Shown: one piece after another, positions 36,672 through 44,888 of the stretch | Position numbering within the stretch: position 1 is the stretch's first letter | How the letters are laid out: each line of letters begins with the position of its first letter | NCBI RefSeq assembly: GCF_900113635.1 | Contig: NZ_FOQA01000011.1 | Span: 1 to 64,000 of the forward strand | DNA: 64,000 nt | Source: Tindallia magadiensis | GTDB taxonomy: Bacteria; Bacillota; Clostridia; Peptostreptococcales; Tindalliaceae | Reading direction: 5' to 3' | Notes under the pieces: generated by a model | Told to the model about the DNA's origin: nothing | The model's input: only the letters and a program-made list of their open reading frames with translations | Databases searched by the model: none | Position numbers and translations under genes: made by a program

Positions 36672-36752
36672 ATTGTATCACGCTGAGTGCCTATGTCAAC
36701 TAAGGAGCATCAATTGCCTTTAGTTGACAAAAACAGATGCAGGCGATACAGT
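36672..36752. promoter_or_regulatory. Divergent sigma-A promoters sharing an inverted repeat
   Basis: Plus strand: TTGACA at 36724-36729, 17 nt, TACAGT at 36747-36752. Minus strand: TTGACA at 36694-36699, 16 nt, TACAAT at 36672-36677. Both -35 hexamers lie inside a 9-bp inverted repeat, GTCAACTAA (36695-36703) and TTAGTTGAC (36720-36728), a possible operator for joint control. Confidence 0.6.
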
Positions 36753-36799
36753 GGAGTAGGAAAATCATCAAAAATAAAAACCTACAGGAGGTAGATAAA

Positions 36800-37753
36800 A
36801 TGTATCCTAAAAAAGGAATACTAATAACATTAGCATTTTTGCTTTTCTTTGCACAAACATCCATGGTGTTAGCGGAGGAAACAGGACAGAGTGAACCGAA
36901 AATATGGGTAGACGGTCAGTTAGTAACGCCAGAAGTTTCGCCCATTATTGAAAGTGGTAGAGTCATGGTACCCATCCGTTTTGTTTCAGAAGCTTTAGGC
37001 GCTGACGTGAAATGGGATGAAGAAACAAGAAGCGTGATCATTACCACAGATCATAAAGAACCGTCGGTGGTTCAGGAAGTGGAACAGGAAACGTTGCCGG
37101 AAGAAATTGCAGCATGGATTGAAAATTCTCAAAACACCTGGCTGGCACAAGAAAAAATCCATGATGACCTAATGTATTTGCTAGTGACCTACGGTGAAAA
37201 ACCTACAGGCGGTTATGCCGTTGATATTCAGCAGGTAGTGGAATCCGAGGAAGAAATTATTGTCAAAGTTGCGTTTACTCAGCCTGGAGAAGATGATATA
37301 GTTACTCAGGCCATCACCCACCCTTACGACCTATTTGCCATGCAACCTACAGAAAAGCCAGTGGTTTACGAAGTCATAGGAGATGAAAGCTATGTTCCAA
37401 CACTGGTAGGTATGGAAACCCTATCGCCAATAATGGCAGAATCTCGAGGCATTAAAATCTTCCGTCCAGCACCGGAGGAAAAAGTAGATACTTCCTTCAC
37501 CTTTGAAGGAATCGCCAACGTGTTTGAAGGCAATGTCCTGTACCGTCTTTCTAACGAAGAAGGAGAGGAACTGGCCTTTGACTTCACCACCGGAGCCATG
37601 GGTGACTGGGGAGCCATTGAAGAAACCATTCAAATTCCAGATACCGTAGAAGAAGGAGAAGCCTTGCTTCTGGAATTTTTTACAGAGAGCGCAAAAGATG
37701 GAAGCATTCAAGATTTAATCGAAATCCCCTTACACGTTGAAAAAACATTATAA
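36800..37753 (+). CDS. Secreted copper-amine-oxidase-N / PrcB / Gmad2 domain protein
   Basis: A 317-aa exported protein. Signal peptide of about 25 residues (LAFLLFFAQTSMVLA). Residues about 30-75 form a stalk or copper-amine-oxidase N-like domain (VPIRFVSEALGADVKWDEET). Residues about 110-195 resemble a PrcB-type domain (LLVTYGEKPTGGYAVDI). Residues about 215-315 form a Gmad2 Ig-like domain (FTFEGIANVFEGNVLYRL). ATG at 36800 has CAGGAGG 9 nt upstream. Wall-associated role likely; enzyme activity not indicated. Confidence 0.8.
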   Translation: MYPKKGILITLAFLLFFAQTSMVLAEETGQSEPKIWVDGQLVTPEVSPIIESGRVMVPIRFVSEALGADVKWDEETRSVIITTDHKEPSVVQEVEQETLPEEIAAWIENSQNTWLAQEKIHDDLMYLLVTYGEKPTGGYAVDIQQVVESEEEIIVKVAFTQPGEDDIVTQAITHPYDLFAMQPTEKPVVYEVIGDESYVPTLVGMETLSPIMAESRGIKIFRPAPEEKVDTSFTFEGIANVFEGNVLYRLSNEEGEELAFDFTTGAMGDWGAIEETIQIPDTVEEGEALLLEFFTESAKDGSIQDLIEIPLHVEKTL

Positions 37754-37769
37754 ACAATAGAACCGTATC

Positions 37770-37816
37770 AAAAGCCCTAAGCACTGTCTCACGACAAGCT
37801 GCTTAGGGCTTTTTAT
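37770..37816 (+). terminator. Rho-independent terminator
   Basis: AAAGCCCTAAGCA pairs with TGCTTAGGGCTTT across a 17-nt loop, followed by TT. Ends the secreted-protein gene. Confidence 0.88.
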
Positions 37817-37897
37817 GATCGACTTCCTTTTCAGAATTGATATTCTTTTGTGAAAAAACTTAGCGTGTGTTAAAATGACAACAAATGAAGTGGGAAT

Positions 37898-38012
37898 GGG
37901 GTCAGGCTTGAATAATTCACTTACGGATGAATGATGTAAAAGAAAGAATTCTTGGAAGTGGAATAAACAAAATGACAGCTTCTGGCAGGACAAGAGAAAC
38001 GTCCCCGTGTCC
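37898..38012 (+). repeat. REP-like element, full A+B form (first copy)
   Basis: Starts with the 28-nt A box (GGGGTCAGGCTTGAATAATT, then CACTTACG; 37898-37925) and ends with the B box (CAGGACAAGAGAAACGTCCC, then CGTGTCC; 37986-38012). Inner part includes AATTCTTGGAAGTGGAAT, also found in the copy at 44740. The leftmost member of the family in the window. Confidence 0.85.
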
Positions 38013-38050
38013 ATTACCCGTGTCCATTAACCAAACAGGATGGTGAAACC

Positions 38051-41000
38051 ATGCTAAAACAAGGAATCTATGAACAAGTAGTAACGAAAGAAATACATAA
38101 TGCGTTAACCCTTCTGCAACAGAAGGGTCCTGATGCTTATTATATAAGTAAGGAAATTATTGATGTCGAAGAAGCGAGGAAAAAACTGGCAGCTTATATT
38201 TATGAGGTAACGCGAAAAGCACTTCATCATGTGCGGGACAAGGATAATGGTGAAGATGATTCCTTAGCGTTACAGGTGAAATTATGCAATGAAATCATAG
38301 ACCAGTTGGCGGCTGCGCTTCCGGAAGAGGAACTGGAAGACCTAAAGATCTGGGAGAAGGGAGAAATCCTTACTTCTGTATACGAAAAACTCAACCATCC
38401 TGCTGGGTTAGGTGAACGCAAAGAAATTCGACCAGTAACGCCCATTTCCGAAAGCTCATTGTTTACTGGTTCACATTACGAGCCAAACATAATGGAAGAA
38501 TTAAAGAAAGAAATCCTTTCAAGCGATGCCATTGATTGGCTGGTATCTTTTATTAAATGGAACGGTTTAAGGTGTTTAATGGATGAGTTAAAGACCTTTA
38601 CGAATCGTGGTGGGAAACTGCGAGTTATTACAACTTCTTACATGGAAGCTACAGACTATAAGGCGGTAGAAGCATTAAGTAAATTACCCAACAGCGAAAT
38701 AAAAGTATCCTATGATACCAAAAGAACTCGACTTCATGCAAAATCCTACATGTTTCAACGAGAAACTGGGTTTTCAACGGTATATATTGGTTCATCCAAT
38801 GTATCTAATCCGGCGTTAACTTCTGGTTTAGAATGGAATCTGAAAGTAACCGAAAAAGACTCCTTTGATATCATTAAAAAATGTGAAGCTACCTTTGAAA
38901 GTTACTGGAATGATAATGAATTCGCACATTTTGATGTAGAAGAAGATAGTCATCGACAACAGCTAAAAGAGGCACTAAGCCAATCAAAAAGATCTGAAGA
39001 AGCGGGATGGATGACCTTTCTAACCATCACCCCTTACCCATATCAAAAGGAGATTCTTGAAGAACTTCAAGCGGAGAGAGATATCCATAATTGCTACCGG
39101 AATTTGTTGGTAGCCGCTACAGGTGTGGGAAAAACAGTGATAGCTGCTTTTGATTATAAGCGGTTTTATAAACAAAATCCTGGAGCTAACAAGCTACTGT
39201 TTGTAGCTCATAGAGAAGAAATATTAAGGCAAAGCATGCAGACCTTTCGACAAATTCTAAGAGAACCGGATTTTGGAGATTTGCATGTGGCTGGGAAACA
39301 GGCAGAACAAATGGATCATCTTTTCATCAGCATCCAGAGTTTTAATAGTAGGGAGATGATCAAAAAAACCAGTAGCTACTATTATGATTTTATTATTGTT
39401 GACGAATTTCATCATGCAGCGGTTAAAACCTATCAGGACCTCCTAAATCACTATAGACCTTCCATCCTGCTTGGACTTACAGCTACTCCGGAAAGGATGG
39501 ACGGGAAAAACGTTTTGGAGTATTTTGACGACCGTATAGCGAGTGAAATGAGGCTACCAGAGGCAATTGATCGAAAACTATTATCGCCATTTCAGTACTT
39601 TGCTGTTTCGGATACCATTGATTATTCTCAGCTAAAATGGCAGCGTGGTGGGTATGATGTGGCAGAAATGGAAAGTGTTCTAATTGGAGATGATATCCGC
39701 GTTCGGGAAATACTTAGGAGTTTAGATCGGTATGTTACGAATATAGAGGAGATTATTGGACTAGGCTTTTGTGTCAGTATCGAGCATGCTAAGTATATGG
39801 CAAACAAGTTTAATGAAGCCGGCATAGCTTCAAAGGCTCTTTATGCACAGGTAGAAAAAGAAGAGCGAAGAAATGTGCAAAAGGAACTGTTAAGAGGGGA
39901 TATTAAGTTTATTTTTGCGGTAGACTTATACAATGAAGGTGTTGATTTGCCTGAACTCAACACGGTGTTGTTTCTTAGACCGACAGAAAGTTTAACGGTA
40001 TTTCTACAACAGTTAGGCCGTGGGCTTCGGTTAGCAGATGGAAAAGAATGCCTAACCGTATTGGACTTTGTAGGACAGGCCCATAAAAACTACAATTTTG
40101 AAGAAAAATTTCGAGCACTTATTGGTAAAAGCAAACACTCAGTCAAGCATTATTTGGAAAATGGTTTCTCGAAGTTGCCACGAGGATGCTATATACAGCT
40201 TGAAAAGCAGGCGAAAGAATATGTGCTTCGGAATATTAATACGATGGCTCGAAACCGTTCATCCTTGATTAATCAGATGAAATTTTTCGAAGAAGATACA
40301 GGGAAATCATTGTCCCTGAAGAACTTTCTACACCATTACCAGTTGAACATGATAGACTTTTATGGCGGGCAGGGAACGAAAAATCGTCTTTTTACTCGCA
40401 TGAAAGAGGAAGCCTTAAGCCTTCCAACAAGAGAAAGTGATTTTGAGGAATTAATGAACCACAAAAAACGGATTAGCGCCTTTTTTCACATAGATTCGGC
40501 AAGTTTTTTAAGCTTCATCAAAAATGCATTGGCGGATACCACTCTCCTTCACCATAAAAAATATGAAAAAGAAGTAGCCATGATTTATTATAGTTTCTTT
40601 CAGAAAACACCTCGTAAAGAAGGGTTTGAGAGTTTCTGTGAAGGCGTTGAAGCGCTTTTTAAGGATGATTTAGTTAGCCAAGAAATGAACGAGTTAGTTG
40701 ATGCTTTATATGAAGATGTTAAAATTGTGGAAGTTGACCATGGATTGGGTTTTGAATGCCCGTTAAAAGTACATGCAAGATACTCTACCAGTCAGATTTT
40801 GGCAGCCTTTGGCTATTATAATAATGAAAAATGCCCGGCTTTTCGCGAAGGAGCTAAGCATTTTGATAATCTGCAAATAGATATGTTTTTGATCACGCTG
40901 AATAAGTCGGAAAAAGACTTTTCTCCTTCGACACTTTATGAAGATTATGCCATAAATGAAACTTTATTCCACTGGCAAACCCAGAGCAGAACACGATCAC

Positions 41001-41227
41001 ATCATGCGACAGCAAAAAGATATGTTAATCATCAAGAAAAAGGAAATCACATCGTACTTTTTGCTCGCGAGTCGAAAAAAGAAAATGGGTACCCAACGGC
41101 TTTTGTTTTTCTTGGAAAGGCTGATTATGTGGAACATTCCGGTGAAGCACCTATGAGTTTTGTATGGCGGTTGAAAGAGGAAATACCTCCGTATTTTCTG
41201 CCTAAAGCAAATAAAAATATATTGTAG
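38051..41227 (+). CDS. PLD-nuclease/SF2 helicase/DUF3427 protein, SauUSI-like type IV restriction enzyme
   Basis: A 1058-aa single-chain enzyme. Phospholipase-D-type nuclease with HxK at His229/Lys231 and GSSN at 247-250. SF2 helicase with Walker A ATGVGKT (356-362), DEFHH (451-455), GLTATPER and the motif VI region QQLGRGLRLADGKE. The C-terminal third is DUF3427-like (about 700-1050). This order matches SauUSI, an ATP-dependent type IV enzyme cutting cytosine-modified DNA, so defence against modified phage or plasmid DNA is likely; DNA repair is an alternative. Followed 70 nt later by a NUDIX gene and bracketed by REP-like repeats. Confidence 0.82.
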   Translation: MLKQGIYEQVVTKEIHNALTLLQQKGPDAYYISKEIIDVEEARKKLAAYIYEVTRKALHHVRDKDNGEDDSLALQVKLCNEIIDQLAAALPEEELEDLKIWEKGEILTSVYEKLNHPAGLGERKEIRPVTPISESSLFTGSHYEPNIMEELKKEILSSDAIDWLVSFIKWNGLRCLMDELKTFTNRGGKLRVITTSYMEATDYKAVEALSKLPNSEIKVSYDTKRTRLHAKSYMFQRETGFSTVYIGSSNVSNPALTSGLEWNLKVTEKDSFDIIKKCEATFESYWNDNEFAHFDVEEDSHRQQLKEALSQSKRSEEAGWMTFLTITPYPYQKEILEELQAERDIHNCYRNLLVAATGVGKTVIAAFDYKRFYKQNPGANKLLFVAHREEILRQSMQTFRQILREPDFGDLHVAGKQAEQMDHLFISIQSFNSREMIKKTSSYYYDFIIVDEFHHAAVKTYQDLLNHYRPSILLGLTATPERMDGKNVLEYFDDRIASEMRLPEAIDRKLLSPFQYFAVSDTIDYSQLKWQRGGYDVAEMESVLIGDDIRVREILRSLDRYVTNIEEIIGLGFCVSIEHAKYMANKFNEAGIASKALYAQVEKEERRNVQKELLRGDIKFIFAVDLYNEGVDLPELNTVLFLRPTESLTVFLQQLGRGLRLADGKECLTVLDFVGQAHKNYNFEEKFRALIGKSKHSVKHYLENGFSKLPRGCYIQLEKQAKEYVLRNINTMARNRSSLINQMKFFEEDTGKSLSLKNFLHHYQLNMIDFYGGQGTKNRLFTRMKEEALSLPTRESDFEELMNHKKRISAFFHIDSASFLSFIKNALADTTLLHHKKYEKEVAMIYYSFFQKTPRKEGFESFCEGVEALFKDDLVSQEMNELVDALYEDVKIVEVDHGLGFECPLKVHARYSTSQILAAFGYYNNEKCPAFREGAKHFDNLQIDMFLITLNKSEKDFSPSTLYEDYAINETLFHWQTQSRTRSHHATAKRYVNHQEKGNHIVLFARESKKENGYPTAFVFLGKADYVEHSGEAPMSFVWRLKEEIPPYFLPKANKNIL

Positions 41228-41297
41228 GTTTTTGAATGATACGTAAACTTGAAGCAGGTTTATATTGAGACAAATAAAAGCAAAAGGAGCTTAACCC

Positions 41298-41714
41298 ATG
41301 ATCCACGTAACGGCAGCCATTCTCAGAAACGAATCCAACCAAATCCTCATTGCTCGCCGCCCACCAGGAAAAAATTTGGCGGGCTATTGGGAGTTTCCTG
41401 GAGGAAAGATTGAAAAAAACGAAAGCCCAGAGGAAAGCTTGGAGCGTGAATTAAAAGAAGAAATGAATATAAGAGTAGAAGTGGGAAAAAAGCTGGGAGA
41501 GACCACGCATGCTTACGATACTTTTTCGGTGCATCTGATGTTTTATGAAACAGAGATTCTTTCCGGTGATATTCAATTAAAGGAGCATGATCGGATGGCT
41601 TGGGTTGCTGCGGAAACACTGATGGATTATCCTATGGCTCCGGCAGATTTACCGATGATTGAGATTCTTATAGATAGAAAAGAAAATGAAGAAAATGGGG
41701 TCAGGCTTGAATAA
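41298..41714 (+). CDS. NUDIX hydrolase, MutT/(d)NTP pyrophosphatase type
   Basis: A 138-aa nucleoside triphosphate pyrophosphohydrolase. The Nudix box is GGKIEKNESPEESLERELKE followed by EMNI (G-x5-E-x7-REUxEE pattern complete; residues about 35-57). AAAGGAG precedes the ATG. Its last five codons, GVRLE, and the stop come from the REP-like A box that begins at 41697, so the natural end of the gene has been replaced. Downstream partner of the SauUSI-like gene; nucleotide-pool cleaning or a defence accessory are both possible. Confidence 0.87.
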   Translation: MIHVTAAILRNESNQILIARRPPGKNLAGYWEFPGGKIEKNESPEESLERELKEEMNIRVEVGKKLGETTHAYDTFSVHLMFYETEILSGDIQLKEHDRMAWVAAETLMDYPMAPADLPMIEILIDRKENEENGVRLE

Positions 41715-41753
41715 TTCACTTAGGGATGAATAGGGACGGAGGCGACTCGCCTC
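41697..41753 (+). repeat. REP-like A box with short hairpin arm
   Basis: A box at 41697-41724 (TTAGG instead of TTACG at its end) overlapping the NUDIX stop codon, followed by hairpin GAGGCG-ACT-CGCCTC (41739-41753) within GGGACGGAGGCGACTCGCC. The related hairpin GGACGAG-GCGA-CTCGTCC occurs after the RAYT gene. Confidence 0.8.
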
Positions 41754-41860
41754 AGGGCAAGCAGAGATTAGTCTATCCTAAAAGACAAAAAAATAAAATA
41801 TACGGCATTAGGCTTGTGCAAAAGACAAATTTAAGATATTGTGGTGTTGGGGTGGTAGGA

Positions 41861-43057
41861 ATGATCTTAAAACGGGAAAAATACATGAAAGAAATCAGAT
41901 CCGTTCTGGGAAAGCAGGTCATAAAAGTTTTGCTGGGTATGCGTCGTGTTGGTAAGTCGACGTTACTTTTGCAAATTCAGGAAGAGTTGATTTCTGAAGG
42001 GATTATGCCTGATCAAATGATCAGCGTTAATTTCGAATGGATGGAATTTGAAGCACTTAAAGATTATAAGGCACTTAACAAATACATTGAGGATAAAATG
42101 ACGGATGGTAAGAAGTATTATGTTTTTTTAGATGAAGTCCAGGAAGTAGATGGGTTTGAAAAAGTGGTAAATTCCTTAAATGCAAAGGGACAGGCTGAAA
42201 TATTTATCACCGGATCGAACTCTAAACTGCTTTCAGGAGAATTGGCTACGTATCTGACAGGAAGGTTTTATACCATCGAGGTATATCCTTTTTCCTTTGG
42301 AGAGCTTTATCATCAGAGAGAATCTTTGGATGAAGGATTTTTGGAGTATATCACCATGGGTGGGCTTCCGGGAATTTTTCAGTTTGATTCCCAAAGGACT
42401 GCCAAAAACTACCTGCTGGATATGTATCAATCTATTTTATTCCGTGACATTGTGGAAAGAAACAGAATTCGTGATGTCAACCTGTTTAAACAGTTTATGC
42501 TTTATCTGATGAATAATGTCTCGCAGATTTTTTCTGCTGGAACCATCACCCGGTACTTAAAAAACGAAGGACGGAAGTTATCCAGGGAGACGATTTATCA
42601 ATACATTGAAGCGGCCAAAAATGCATATTTGATTTATGGGGTTCCCCGATACAATATAAGGGGTAAAGAATTGATGAAAACCAATGAGAAATACTTCATC
42701 AACGATGTTGGTATTCGAAATCTGTTTTTTGATAATGAGAAGGATATTGGGCAAGTCCTGGAAAATATTGTTTACCTGGAGTTAAGAAGAAGAGGTTATG
42801 AAATCTACATCGGAAAACTGGATGATCGGGAAGTGGACTTTATCGTCATCGATGGAGAATCAAAAACCTATATTCAGGTTACGTACCTGCTGGCAGAAGA
42901 AACAACCATTGAAAGAGAGTTCTCTGTACTGGAAGCAATTGATGACAACTATCCGAAAATGGTCATTTCCATGGATCGCGTCAATCGTTCCAGAAACGGT
43001 ATTATTCACAAAAACATTGTGGACTTTTTGCTGGAGGATGGGGTCAGGCTTGAATAA
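41861..43057 (+). CDS. AAA ATPase with DUF4143 domain
   Basis: A 398-aa protein of the widespread AAA_14/DUF4143 family. Walker A is GMRRVGKSTLL (residues about 27-37), Walker B YYVFLDEVQEV, sensor-like FITGSNSKLL. The C-terminal part is DUF4143 with a PD-(D/E)XK-like core (REVDFIVIDGE and YIQVTYLL). The frame is open to 41726, but ATG 41861 begins the family-typical MILKREKYM. The last five codons GVRLE come from the REP A box. Function of the family is unsettled; often a mobile or toxin-like solitary ATPase. Confidence 0.85.
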   Translation: MILKREKYMKEIRSVLGKQVIKVLLGMRRVGKSTLLLQIQEELISEGIMPDQMISVNFEWMEFEALKDYKALNKYIEDKMTDGKKYYVFLDEVQEVDGFEKVVNSLNAKGQAEIFITGSNSKLLSGELATYLTGRFYTIEVYPFSFGELYHQRESLDEGFLEYITMGGLPGIFQFDSQRTAKNYLLDMYQSILFRDIVERNRIRDVNLFKQFMLYLMNNVSQIFSAGTITRYLKNEGRKLSRETIYQYIEAAKNAYLIYGVPRYNIRGKELMKTNEKYFINDVGIRNLFFDNEKDIGQVLENIVYLELRRRGYEIYIGKLDDREVDFIVIDGESKTYIQVTYLLAEETTIEREFSVLEAIDDNYPKMVISMDRVNRSRNGIIHKNIVDFLLEDGVRLE

Positions 43058-43067
43058 TTCACTTACG
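43040..43067 (+). repeat. REP-like A box overlapping a stop codon
   Basis: Exact 28-nt A box (GGGGTCAGGCTTGAATAATT...) supplying the final GVRLE codons and the TAA of the DUF4143 gene, and followed by the leader of the first MazG-like gene. Confidence 0.9.
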
Positions 43068-43110
43068 GATAATAGAACGTATACCATCCCGGAAAAGGAG
43101 GTCAGTCATA

Positions 43111-43425
43111 ATGGGAGAGATCCTATATAACAAACTGATCAGAGACGAAATACCTACCATTATTGAAGAAAGTCATAAAAAATGTGTAACGAAAAGAGTA
43201 ACAGGCGAGGAATTGATGCAGTTATTAAACGAAAAATTAACAGAAGAAGTAGAAGAATATCTCGAAAGCAATAGCATCGAAGAGCTTGCCGACATTCTCG
43301 AAGTGATTCATGGAATCGTTCATCATCGAAACATAGAATTCGATGATCTGGAAGAGATGAGAGCTAAAAAGAAGGACGAAAGAGGTGGCTTCTTAAAAGG
43401 AGCTAAACTGATAAAAGTGTATTAA
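43111..43425 (+). CDS. MazG-like nucleotide pyrophosphohydrolase (104 aa)
   Basis: A short all-alpha NTP pyrophosphatase of MazG / phosphoribosyl-ATP pyrophosphohydrolase-like type. Metal motif: EEVEEYLESNSIEELADILEV (E-E-x-x-E, later E-x-x-D). N-terminal YNKLIRDEIPTII is typical of the solitary family found next to mobile elements. AAAGGAGG precedes the ATG. Nearly identical to the copy at 44506 over the first 79 residues; this one has the complete C-terminus (GGFLKGAKLIKVY). Lies between two REP boxes. Confidence 0.82.
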   Translation: MGEILYNKLIRDEIPTIIEESHKKCVTKRVTGEELMQLLNEKLTEEVEEYLESNSIEELADILEVIHGIVHHRNIEFDDLEEMRAKKKDERGGFLKGAKLIKVY

Positions 43426-43442
43426 TGTAGAGAGTAGAGAGT

Positions 43443-43703
43443 GGGGGCCGGCTTGAATAATTCACTTACGTGCGGAAGATGGCAGGATACTCAACTCAGA
43501 TTTTTCCAAACAGATTTATAGGTTGGGAGAAAATGATTCCACACGGTATCCTGGTCAGGAAGCTGTGATATACTGATAAATAGAAGAATAGAAAGATGGT
43601 ATAGACATTACAGTTATATGATATGAGAAACGTTTCCTTATTCCGTTTTTAATGACATACTAGGAGGATCAGTATGAGACAGACAAAAACACAGAAAAAC
43701 TTT
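43443..43703 (+). repeat. REP-like A box plus 230-bp duplicated leader (copy 1)
   Basis: A degenerate A box (43443-43470, two changes) followed by a leader running into the first codons of the 242-aa gene. The 261-bp block is repeated with few changes at 46404-46664. Both carry TAGGAGGATCAGT before ATGAGACAG. Confidence 0.85.
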
Positions 43704-44402
43704 CATAAAGAGATGAAGCAATTGAAGGACAACGAGATTTTCAACAGAAATATAAGAAATCGAACAGTAACCTTTCATGAGGAAAATAGAAGCTGGGGTC
43801 GAAGGCATTCGCTGGTGAGGATAGTGATGGTGCTCTGGAGTACCTTTGCACTTATGACATGGATTTTGCCAGTATTTGGAATCAATCCGTATAGTATTTT
43901 TAATCACACAAGAAATCATCCGAACAATGCATTGAAAATAGCAGATACGGAAATGGTAAATCAAGAAATAATTCCGAATAACTTTAATAAAATAGTTGCA
44001 TATATTGATAAAACATCGGCAATGGAGCAAGACATAAGCAGCATGATGAATCAATTGTCTCATATCATTCAGTCGGGACAAACAGACCCGTTAGGAATAC
44101 AAACCTTGTATAGTCAAGTTGAGAATCTTAAAAGAGAGACATTTTCAAATGAATTAATTTTCAGTGAACTTAATAAAAGGAATCAAGAGCTACTTAATAT
44201 CGTTGAGGCAATTTTATTAATTGTGATAGAAAGCGAAGGAAGCTTTGATCAGCATGCCAGGAGTCAGATTGATCAGCATTACCGAGAAATGGAAAGCCTT
44301 ATAAACCAACGGTTGCCGATCATGATTCGGTTGTTCCAGGAAAATAATATCCAGTATACACTTAATGAAGATGGGAGCATGACCTATTCTCCAATCCAAT
44401 AA
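43674..44402 (+). CDS. Hypothetical single-pass membrane protein (242 aa)
   Basis: Not recognised. TAGGAGGA lies 7 nt before the ATG. Residues 1-45 are basic and cytoplasmic in character, one membrane helix is at about 47-68 (IVMVLWSTFALMTWILPVFG), and the rest is a long, mostly helical, possibly coiled-coil outer domain (MEQDISSMMNQLSHIIQSG and similar). Its promoter and first ten codons are duplicated at 46404-46673. Function unknown. Confidence 0.6.
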   Translation: MRQTKTQKNFHKEMKQLKDNEIFNRNIRNRTVTFHEENRSWGRRHSLVRIVMVLWSTFALMTWILPVFGINPYSIFNHTRNHPNNALKIADTEMVNQEIIPNNFNKIVAYIDKTSAMEQDISSMMNQLSHIIQSGQTDPLGIQTLYSQVENLKRETFSNELIFSELNKRNQELLNIVEAILLIVIESEGSFDQHARSQIDQHYREMESLINQRLPIMIRLFQENNIQYTLNEDGSMTYSPIQ

Positions 44403-44434
44403 ACAGGATACCTCTATCAGAAAAATGGGAAAAT

Positions 44435-44462
44435 AGGGTCAGGCTTGAATAATTCACTTACG
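44435..44462 (+). repeat. REP-like A box
   Basis: AGGGTCAGGCTTGAATAATT..., one change from the common 28-mer. It is followed by the same leader as at 43068 (GGATAATAGAACGTATACC), so box and MazG leader were duplicated together. Confidence 0.88.
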
Positions 44463-44505
44463 GATAATAGAACGTATACCATCCCGGAAAAGGAGGTCAG
44501 ACATA

Positions 44506-44766
44506 ATGGGAGAGATCCTATATAACAAACTAATCAGAGACGAAATACCTACCATCATTGAAGAAAGTCATAAAAAATGTGTAACGAAAAGAGTAACAGG
44601 TGAGGAATTGATGCAGTTATTAAACGAAAAATTAACAGAAGAAGTAGAAGAATATCTCGAAAGCAATAGCATCGAAGAGCTTGCCGACATTCTGGAAGTG
44701 ATTCATGGAATCATGCATCATCGGAACATAGAATTCAAGGAAAGCATTCTTGGAAGTGGAATGTAG
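44506..44766 (+). CDS. MazG-like protein, second copy with repeat-derived C-terminus (86 aa)
   Basis: Identical to the MazG-like protein at 43111 for about 79 residues except Val to Met near the end (HGIMHHRN). The metal motif is intact. After NIEF the sequence switches to KESILGSGM and stops; these codons are the inner part of a REP-like element (ATTCTTGGAAGTGGAAT is also found at 37950-37966). The last 27 residues of the full-length form are lost, so activity is doubtful. Confidence 0.75.
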   Translation: MGEILYNKLIRDEIPTIIEESHKKCVTKRVTGEELMQLLNEKLTEEVEEYLESNSIEELADILEVIHGIMHHRNIEFKESILGSGM

Positions 44767-44810
44767 AAAATTTTAGCTTCTGACAGGACGGAAAGAACCG
44801 TCCCCGTGAC
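44740..44810 (+). repeat. REP-like element, inner part and B box
   Basis: Shares ATTCTTGGAAGTGGAAT and TTAGCTTCTGACAGGAC-type sequence with 37948-37990 and ends in a B box (44784-44810, CAGGACGGAAAGAACCGTCC...). Its A half has been replaced by MazG sequence, leaving a fused gene. Confidence 0.8.
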
Positions 44811-44814
44811 TGTT

Positions 44815-44860
44815 AAAAGCCTTACAGAGAAGCAAAATAACGCTCTGTAAGGCTTTTTTA
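44815..44860. terminator. Bidirectional terminator
   Basis: AAAGCCTTACAGAG pairs with CTCTGTAAGGCTTT across 13 nt, flanked by AA and TTTT. Between MazG copy 2 and the convergent YjiH-type gene. Confidence 0.88.
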
Positions 44861-44888
44861 TTTTTTAGTACAACGGCTGTATATTCTA

